Assembly: GCA_943368345.1 (NCBI GenBank)
Contig: CALRKY020000003.1
Coordinates: 1-64,000 of the forward strand
Direction of reading: 5' to 3'
Origin: JADCGM01 sp943368345
GTDB lineage: Bacteria; Pseudomonadota; Alphaproteobacteria; Sphingomonadales; Sphingomonadaceae
Length of the DNA stretch: 64,000 nt
Shown here: positions 59,359-64,000 of the stretch, in pieces
How positions within the stretch are numbered: position 1 is the first letter of the stretch
Layout: each line of letters starts with the position of its first letter
Notes under the pieces: generated by a model
What the model saw: only the letters and a program-made list of their open reading frames with translations
What the model was told of the DNA's origin: nothing
Databases searched by the model: none
Translations under genes and position numbers: made by a program

Positions 59359-60771
59359 TCAGCCTGGCATCTTGGTGGGAAACCGGTGATCGGTCTTTTC
59401 CCAGATGTTGCGCTCCCGCCGCAGCGCTATGGCGATGTAGCGGCGAAGCGCCCGGGCGGCGGCACGGAAATTGATATAGTTGCCGACGAGGGCGCGCGGC
59501 AGGCTGAACAGCCCCTCCCGCCACCCGTGTGCGCGGGTGGTGAACATGCCGCGCATGACCAGCCGCCAGCCGAGCACCAGACTGTTGAGCGTCAACAGAA
59601 CCGCCATATTGCTGTCGGGTGGGACCAGTGCCGGGAAATCCTGGATCGGCGGGTAGACGGCCCGCGCCGCGGCAAACAGCACTGCGAGCAGCAAGGCAAA
59701 ATAGGCGAACAGGGTCAGCAGCGCGGTCACCACCGCCTTGCGGTCGCGGATCAGCATCCAGCGGTCGGCCAGCCCGCCCGGCCAGCCGAGCCGGTCCCAA
59801 CCCTGCAGCGCGATGCCGAGCAGCCAGCGGGATTTCTGGCGGATGGCGCTGTCGAGCGTCCCGGGAAAATGCTCGCGGGTGGCAACGGCGGCCGTGCCGG
59901 CTTCACTGCGGATGCGGACCAGCGCCCCACGCCCGCCCAACGAGCGGATCTTGAGGCCAAGTTCATAGTCTTCGGTGAGACAGGTCGCATCAAAGGGAAG
60001 GTGGCCCGCCAGGGCCGAGATGCGCCCGAGCATCGTGCGCTCAATCGCGCACGCAACGCCAGCGCTCGGGACCGCAGCGCCAATTGCCTCCCGGACAATG
60101 ATGTCCTTGGTATGGGCTTCGGCGAACTCGTCCATATAATGTCCGGCGACCCAGGGCGCGTTCCGGTCGGGCAGCGGCATCACCGGCAGCTGCACCATCG
60201 CCAGTTTCGGAATGAGATGATCGAACACGTTCAGCTCGTTACGGTCGACCACATCCTCCGCATCATGCAGCACCAGTGCCTTGAACCGGATACCGGCGGA
60301 CCGTTCATGGACGACGGCGGCGCGCCATAAAGCGTTCAGGCAATCGGCCTTGGTGGTCGGGCCATTCCAGCCAACGGTGACGCAGGCGATCCGGTCATCG
60401 GCGATTGCCTGGACTTCGGAAATCGTCGCCTGATCGTTGAGGTAGGTCCCGACAAATATCCGGTATCGCGGGTAATCCAGCGTCGCGAGACTGTGGCGGA
60501 GCATGTCGCCGATGACAGCGGATTCGTCCCAAGCAGGCACGATGATGGCAATCCAGCCTGGCTCGGCACGTCGCAGATCAACGGCGCGGGCACGCGGATG
60601 GCGGGTGTAGACAAACAACCGCCGCCAGCAAAAGCGCGCGATATAGATGAGGTCGACAAGCAGGTCATCAAGGCTGCTGATCGCAACGCCGATGGCAACG
60701 ACCATGATAAATTCACGAATTGTGACAAAGAGGGTCGCGGCAACTTCAATCGAAATATCGGCGTTCACCAT
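59359..60771 (-). CDS. NfrB-like family 2 glycosyltransferase without the MshEN domain
   Basis: The 470-residue inner-membrane protein has two N-terminal helices, then a GT2 domain with VPAWDESAVIGDML, VLHDAEDVVD (DxD region), CLTEDYELGLKI (ED) and RQKSRWLLGIALQGW, the Q-x-x-R-W motif of processive transferases. Membrane segments lie after residue 340. This is the arrangement of NfrB, which in E. coli makes a secreted ManNAc-containing glycan. The C-terminal c-di-GMP-binding MshEN domain of E. coli NfrB is missing. The start is taken at 60771; ATG 60801 adds ten residues. luxR is divergent. Confidence 0.75.
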   Translation of the reverse strand: MVNADISIEVAATLFVTIREFIMVVAIGVAISSLDDLLVDLIYIARFCWRRLFVYTRHPRARAVDLRRAEPGWIAIIVPAWDESAVIGDMLRHSLATLDYPRYRIFVGTYLNDQATISEVQAIADDRIACVTVGWNGPTTKADCLNALWRAAVVHERSAGIRFKALVLHDAEDVVDRNELNVFDHLIPKLAMVQLPVMPLPDRNAPWVAGHYMDEFAEAHTKDIIVREAIGAAVPSAGVACAIERTMLGRISALAGHLPFDATCLTEDYELGLKIRSLGGRGALVRIRSEAGTAAVATREHFPGTLDSAIRQKSRWLLGIALQGWDRLGWPGGLADRWMLIRDRKAVVTALLTLFAYFALLLAVLFAAARAVYPPIQDFPALVPPDSNMAVLLTLNSLVLGWRLVMRGMFTTRAHGWREGLFSLPRALVGNYINFRAAARALRRYIAIALRRERNIWEKTDHRFPTKMPG

Positions 60772-60904
60772 GTCGAATCCGCTACAACCCTGCTGCATCA
60801 TTCAGGTGCTTGGCTTTTTGTGCAAGTGCTGTGCATGATGGCTGCGGATGCTGTACATACGACAGCGATCCGGACCTGATCGATTGCAAGGGGCAGCTGC
60901 AAAT

Positions 60905-61672
60905 ATGCTGACGATCAAGGAAGTGCAGGCCTACGTCCGTGATATTGCGGTCGTCCAAACCTATGACGAGCTGGAGGGGCGCCTGTCCGACATCCTCGGC
61001 AGGCTCGGCTTTGCCTATTATGCCTTGGTCCATCATGTGAATGTGGTGTCACCGCCCTTGGGGTTCGTGAAGGTCACCAATTATCCGCTAGCGTGGCGGG
61101 AGGATTTCACCACGTACCGTTATTATGCCGATGATCCGACCCGGGTTGCCTGCCAGATGACCGCGTCGCCGTTCCTGTGGAACAAGCTTGATGCCATCAT
61201 CCGCCTGACCAAGCGGCAGCATGATTTCATGAATGGGGCGCGTCACCGGGGGCTGGGGCTTGGCTATACGATTCCCATCCACGTCCCGGGCCGGATTTCA
61301 GGCTCGGTCAATCTGGCGACCGGCCCCGAGGTTGAAATTCCCAAGGACGCGTTGCCGATTGCGCACCATATTGCGGTTTACACCTTCGAAGCCGCCCGGC
61401 GAATCGCCGAGGAGTTCGCGACGCTGGATCAGGACCCCGTCCATCTATCGAACCGCCAGATGGAAGTGCTGAGCCTCGTCGCCAAGGGCAAAAGCAACTG
61501 GTCGGCAGCGCAAATCCTCGGAATCGGCGAACGCACGGTTAAAGAACATCTGCAGGAAGCCATGCTAAGTTACGGGGTTTCCTCGCGCACGGAGCTGGTC
61601 GTACGCAGCCTGTTCGATGGGAATTTGAGCTTTGCCGATGTGATTCCCTTCACCCGGAGTCGCCTCGACTAA
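60905..61672 (+). CDS. luxR: LuxR-family acyl-homoserine-lactone receptor
   Basis: The 255-residue regulator has an N-terminal autoinducer-binding domain in which the canonical pocket is visible: Trp64 (LAWREDF), Tyr74, Asp77 (YYADDP) and Trp92 (PFLW), plus Gly-rich GLGLGYTIPIHV. The C-terminal LuxR helix-turn-helix (from about 180) has LSNRQMEVLSLVAKGKS and GIGERTVKEHLQEAMLSYGVSSRTELV. The first conserved Glu of the usual R-E-x-E motif is Gln. The start ATG at 60905 follows AAGGGG at good spacing. luxI follows, and the nfrB-like gene is divergent. Confidence 0.93.
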   Translation: MLTIKEVQAYVRDIAVVQTYDELEGRLSDILGRLGFAYYALVHHVNVVSPPLGFVKVTNYPLAWREDFTTYRYYADDPTRVACQMTASPFLWNKLDAIIRLTKRQHDFMNGARHRGLGLGYTIPIHVPGRISGSVNLATGPEVEIPKDALPIAHHIAVYTFEAARRIAEEFATLDQDPVHLSNRQMEVLSLVAKGKSNWSAAQILGIGERTVKEHLQEAMLSYGVSSRTELVVRSLFDGNLSFADVIPFTRSRLD

Positions 61673-61680
61673 TCCACCGC

Positions 61681-61700
61681 ACCCGTCCGGTTGACCGGGT
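61681..61700 (+). promoter_or_regulatory. lux-box-like operator upstream of luxI
   Basis: ACCCGTCCGGTTGACCGGGT begins 8 bases after the luxR stop. It has inverted arms ACCCG/CGGGT and the 20-base length of LuxR sites. It agrees with the element upstream of wecB (260-279) at 19 of 20 bases. The centre lies about 43 bases before the predicted start site near 61734, the position of class II LuxR activation. Positive feedback on luxI is the expected effect. Confidence 0.75.
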
Positions 61701-61721
61701 ATCGTCGAATCCATTGCGGCT

Positions 61722-61727
61722 TATTTT
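61722..61727 (+). promoter_or_regulatory. Putative -10 hexamer of the luxI promoter
   Basis: TATTTT matches the sigma-70 -10 consensus at four of six positions and begins 22 bases after the lux box. Transcription would start near 61734, inside the 24-base palindrome. Confidence 0.55.
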
Positions 61728-61750
61728 GAACATCTCGCCCGAGATGTTCA
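61727..61750. promoter_or_regulatory. Perfect 24-base palindrome over the luxI transcription start
   Basis: The two arms TGAACATCTCG and CGAGATGTTCA pair perfectly over 11 bases around a CC spacer. The element runs from the last base of the -10 to the first base of the AGGAGG ribosome-binding sequence. Because the predicted start site lies inside the left arm, it is more likely a repressor operator on DNA than an RNA hairpin. On transcripts reading through from luxR it would form a hairpin next to the ribosome-binding site. Confidence 0.7.
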
Positions 61751-61760
61751 GGAGGCCGTC

Positions 61761-62390
61761 GTGATCAATGTAGTTACAGCAGAGAATCGCGATCGGTACG
61801 AAGTGTTACTACGTGACATGCACCGGGATCGGAAACGCGTGTTCGTTGATCGCCTGAAATGGTCCGTCCCGGTCGTAGATGGGGACAAGGAAATCGACCA
61901 GTTTGACCATGATGGCGCGGTCTATCTGATCATTTCGGGGCCGGATCAGCGCCACCTCGGCTCGGCCCGGCTGTTGCCGTCAACCCGCCCGCATATCCTT
62001 GGCAGCCTGTTTCCACAGTTGTGCGCCGAACCGGTTCCGGTTGGCCCTCATATCTGGGAAATGACCCGGCTGGTCTATTCGCCGGACCTGACCAATGTTG
62101 ACGCGTTGAACCGGACCCGGATGATGCTGCGGCTGGCGTTGGTCGAGTTCGCCCTGTCCATCGGCATTCGCCACTATAGCTGCATCGTGCGGATGGATTT
62201 CCTGCCGACGGTGTTGTCGGCGGGCTGGGTCGCCATTCCGCTCGGCTTTCCGACCGATATCGGCGGGGAACTGACGACAGCGGTGCAGATCGACATTGAT
62301 GCCGCTGCCTTGCGGGCGGTGCGCGACAAATATGGCTTCCATGAGCCGGTCCTGACCTTTGACTATCCGAGGCCTGCCCTGGCCGCGTGA
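61761..62390 (+). CDS. luxI: LuxI-family acyl-homoserine-lactone synthase
   Basis: The 209-residue enzyme makes acyl-homoserine lactone from S-adenosylmethionine and an acyl carrier. All invariant residues of the family are visible: Arg26, Phe28 and Trp34 (RKRVFVDRLKW), Asp46 and Asp49 (EIDQFDHD), Arg70 (GSARLL), Phe84, Glu100 and Arg103 (WEMTRLVYSP). The GTG start at 61761 follows AGGAGG with a 5-base gap. The gene is complete and lies directly after luxR with a LuxR-type promoter. The acyl chain cannot be predicted. Confidence 0.95.
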   Translation: MINVVTAENRDRYEVLLRDMHRDRKRVFVDRLKWSVPVVDGDKEIDQFDHDGAVYLIISGPDQRHLGSARLLPSTRPHILGSLFPQLCAEPVPVGPHIWEMTRLVYSPDLTNVDALNRTRMMLRLALVEFALSIGIRHYSCIVRMDFLPTVLSAGWVAIPLGFPTDIGGELTTAVQIDIDAAALRAVRDKYGFHEPVLTFDYPRPALAA

Positions 62391-62411
62391 TGACAGCGCA
62401 GTCCTTTCGCG

Positions 62412-62684
62412 TTGTCCCCCCCGCCGAGCCGGCTGCCCCCCCGCCGGCTCGGCGAATGGGCGCGGTCGGCCGAATTGCTCGAATCCCGCTGTCGGGAAGC
62501 GCTGACCATATTGGGGGCGCTGCGCGACAGTCGGCTGCTGGTGGCCCCGGTCGCGGTTGCCGACCGGGAACGGCAGATGACCGGCGTTGCCCTGCTCGAA
62601 ATGCTGGAGGTGCGGCTGCGGGATGCGCTCAGCAGCTATTCCCCGCCGACCCCAGATGAATTGCGGCGAACCGATTGCGTCTGA
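62412..62684 (+). CDS. Small uncharacterised protein downstream of luxI
   Basis: The frame from TTG 62412 gives a helical, Leu/Arg-rich protein (WARSAELLESRCREALTILGALRDSRLL, MTGVALLEMLEVRLRDALSSY) of 90 residues. An ATG at 62390, in the luxI stop codon, gives MTAQSFRVVPP in another frame. The two frames would join by a shift of one base in a run of eight C (62415-62422), so this may be a frameshift, a slippage site or a sequencing error. It could encode a modulator of the LuxRI system; no family was recognised. Confidence 0.45.
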   Translation: MSPPPSRLPPRRLGEWARSAELLESRCREALTILGALRDSRLLVAPVAVADRERQMTGVALLEMLEVRLRDALSSYSPPTPDELRRTDCV

Positions 62685-62723
62685 TTGCTTGAGAAGCATC
62701 GCCGGGCGCGGCATGATCAGCGC

Positions 62724-63518
62724 ATGAAACAATATCTGGAATTGATGGACCGGGTCAGGCGGCACGGCGTGCGCCGGGAGGACCGGACCGGCACCGGCAC
62801 GCTCAGCATTTTCGGCCACCAGATGCGCTTTGACCTGGCCGAGGGGTTTCCGCTGGTCACCACGAAAAAACTGCACCTGAAATCCATCGTTCACGAGCTG
62901 CTGTGGTTCCTGAAAGGCGAAACCAATATCGCCTATCTGAAGGCGAACAATGTCGGCATCTGGGACGAATGGGCCGACGAAGGCGGCGAACTCGGGCCGG
63001 TGTACGGCAAACAGTGGCGCCGCTGGGAAACGGCGGACGGGCGGGTCATCGACCAAATGGCGCAGCTGGTGGACGCGATCCGGACCAATCCCAATTCCCG
63101 CCGCCTGATCGTCTCCGCCTGGAATGTTGGGGATGTGGAGGCGATGGCATTGCCGCCGTGCCACTGCCTGTTCCAATTCTATGTGGCCGACCGCAAACTC
63201 AGCTGCCAGCTTTACCAGCGCAGCGCCGACATTTTCCTCGGCGTACCCTTCAATATCGCCAGCTATGCGTTGCTGACCTTGATGATGGCGCAAGCCACCG
63301 GCTTGCAGCCCGGAGAGTTTATCCACACGCTCGGCGATGCGCATCTCTATCTCAATCACCTGGATCAGGCCGACCTGCAGCTGTCGCGAACGCCGCACCC
63401 GCTCCCAGTGATGCACATCAACCCGGCGGTCACCGACCTGTTCGCCTTCGAATATGGTGATTTCGAACTAACGGGCTACACCGCCGATCCGCACATCAAA
63501 GCGGCGGTGGCGGTGTGA
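62724..63518 (+). CDS. thyA: Thymidylate synthase
   Basis: The 264-residue enzyme converts dUMP to dTMP using methylenetetrahydrofolate. It has the catalytic Cys146 in ALPPCHCLFQFYV, DRTGTGTLSIFG, RRLIVSAWN, YQRSADIFLGVPFNIASYALL and HLYLNHLDQ. Length and cysteine numbering equal those of E. coli ThyA. The start at 62724 is preferred to upstream codons that add unconserved residues. folA follows with a GTGA overlap, so the two form the usual folate operon. Confidence 0.96.
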   Translation: MKQYLELMDRVRRHGVRREDRTGTGTLSIFGHQMRFDLAEGFPLVTTKKLHLKSIVHELLWFLKGETNIAYLKANNVGIWDEWADEGGELGPVYGKQWRRWETADGRVIDQMAQLVDAIRTNPNSRRLIVSAWNVGDVEAMALPPCHCLFQFYVADRKLSCQLYQRSADIFLGVPFNIASYALLTLMMAQATGLQPGEFIHTLGDAHLYLNHLDQADLQLSRTPHPLPVMHINPAVTDLFAFEYGDFELTGYTADPHIKAAVAV

Positions 63519-64000
63519 GCCACCCGACGATCAGCCTCATCGTCGCCCGGGCCGACAATGGTGTCATCGGCAACAACGGCGGCCTGCCGTGGCGTTTGTC
63601 CGCCGACATGCGCCATTTCAAACGCCTGACCATCGGCAAGCCGGTGATCATGGGCCGCAAGACCTTTGACTCGATCGGCAAGCCGCTTGTCGGGCGGCAC
63701 AATATCGTGCTGACGCGGGACAACGCTTGGCGCGCCGAAGGCGTGACCGTGGTCACCAATCTTGCCGAGGCGATTGCGGCGGCGGGGCACAATCCCCAGG
63801 CGCGGGCCGATGAGCTGATGATCATCGGCGGCGCGCAGGTCTATGCCGACGCCCTGCCGATTGCGACGCGCATCTATCTGACCGAGGTTCATGCAACGCC
63901 CGCAGGTGATACGGTCCTGCCAGCCTTTGGCGCAGATCGCTGGGTCGAAGTGGCGCGAGAGGGGCACGGGGCCGATGGCGACACGCCCGCGCACAGCTTT
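63515..64000 (+). CDS. folA: Dihydrofolate reductase (3' end beyond the window)
   Basis: Translation from GTG at 63515, overlapping the thyA stop by 4 bases, gives ISLIVARADNGVIGNNGGLPW, then the NADPH-binding IMGRKTFDSIG, GRHNIVLTR and LMIIGGAQVYADALP, and ends VAREGHGADGDTPAHSF at the window edge. These are all the main motifs of chromosomal DHFR. About 162 residues are visible; a few C-terminal residues are missing. It regenerates the tetrahydrofolate used by ThyA. Confidence 0.94.
   Translation, partial: MSHPTISLIVARADNGVIGNNGGLPWRLSADMRHFKRLTIGKPVIMGRKTFDSIGKPLVGRHNIVLTRDNAWRAEGVTVVTNLAEAIAAAGHNPQARADELMIIGGAQVYADALPIATRIYLTEVHATPAGDTVLPAFGADRWVEVAREGHGADGDTPAHSF

Noticed and set aside
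59125..60330. Long plus-strand frame opposite the nfrA/nfrB-like genes
   Set aside because: Low-complexity Gln/His/Arg composition and no start-site support; it shadows the NfrB-like glycosyltransferase.
61980..63416. Long open frame on the minus strand opposite luxI and thyA
   Set aside because: It mirrors the codon structure of two well-identified genes on the plus strand and shows no protein family features; such antisense frames are common in GC-rich DNA.
1..64000. CRISPR arrays, rRNA genes, prophage or restriction-modification systems
   Set aside because: No regular short repeats with spacers, no rRNA-like sequence and no phage structural or restriction genes were seen in the window.

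Overview
The window is GC-rich chromosomal DNA from an alphaproteobacterium, most probably of the order Sphingomonadales. The evidence is the gene order around a hemE-linked replication origin, the RegB/RegA redox pair, and small families typical of that order (DUF6489, DUF1491, DUF3576). This placement is read from the sequence and was not tested by a database search. Genes are densely packed, often with 4-base ATGA or GTGA overlaps.

Layout. 1-148: edge of an IS630-type insertion sequence. 260-1491: a lux-box-like promoter and wecB (UDP-GlcNAc 2-epimerase). 1476-9126: a glycosyltransferase with an LpxH-like phosphoesterase, then transporters, a YqaJ-type nuclease, an Sco protein and small enzymes. 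9123-14228: penicillin-binding protein 1A, RegB/RegA, MmcB and a cell wall hydrolase. 14392-19729: a leftward housekeeping run (DUF1491, PilZ, ptsN, hpf, dnaQ, coaE, aroE, maf, PEP-synthase regulator). 19729-20002: the probable chromosomal origin, with two perfect DnaA boxes. 20003-30277: a rightward run (hemE, hemJ, rho, terC, mnmE, mnmG, rsmG, parA, parB) with two palindromic parS sites. Genes on both sides of the origin are transcribed away from it. 30287-34769: holA, lptE, leuS. 35000-45478: cofactor, repair, envelope and c-di-GMP genes, ending with ftsK. 45479-45747: a terminator and promoter on the minus strand that outline a candidate small RNA. 45748-57794: ubiH, msrC, an M16 peptidase, an orphan molybdenum hydroxylase subunit, an uncharacterised kinase cluster and a YeiH transporter. 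57866-58135: tRNA-Arg(ACG) and tRNA-Thr(CGT). 58207-62390: NfrA/NfrB-like polysaccharide genes next to a complete luxR-luxI quorum-sensing pair. 62724-64000: thyA and folA.

Main observation. The 20-base element in front of luxI (61681-61700) recurs with one mismatch in front of wecB (260-279). It has the same orientation and the same 22-base distance to a -10 hexamer. In E. coli, NfrA/NfrB make a ManNAc-containing surface glycan that needs WecB for UDP-ManNAc. The window therefore suggests a quorum-sensing-controlled, NfrAB-type glycan pathway whose sugar supply (wecB) and synthase are at separate loci. The regulatory link is inference from the shared site.

Other notable points: the chromosomal ParA has Thr-Pro where the P-loop Lys-Thr should be; RegB has Ser at the position I expect to hold its redox cysteine; and nfrB and nfrA share one reading frame, separated by a single TGA, with no ordinary start codon for nfrA.
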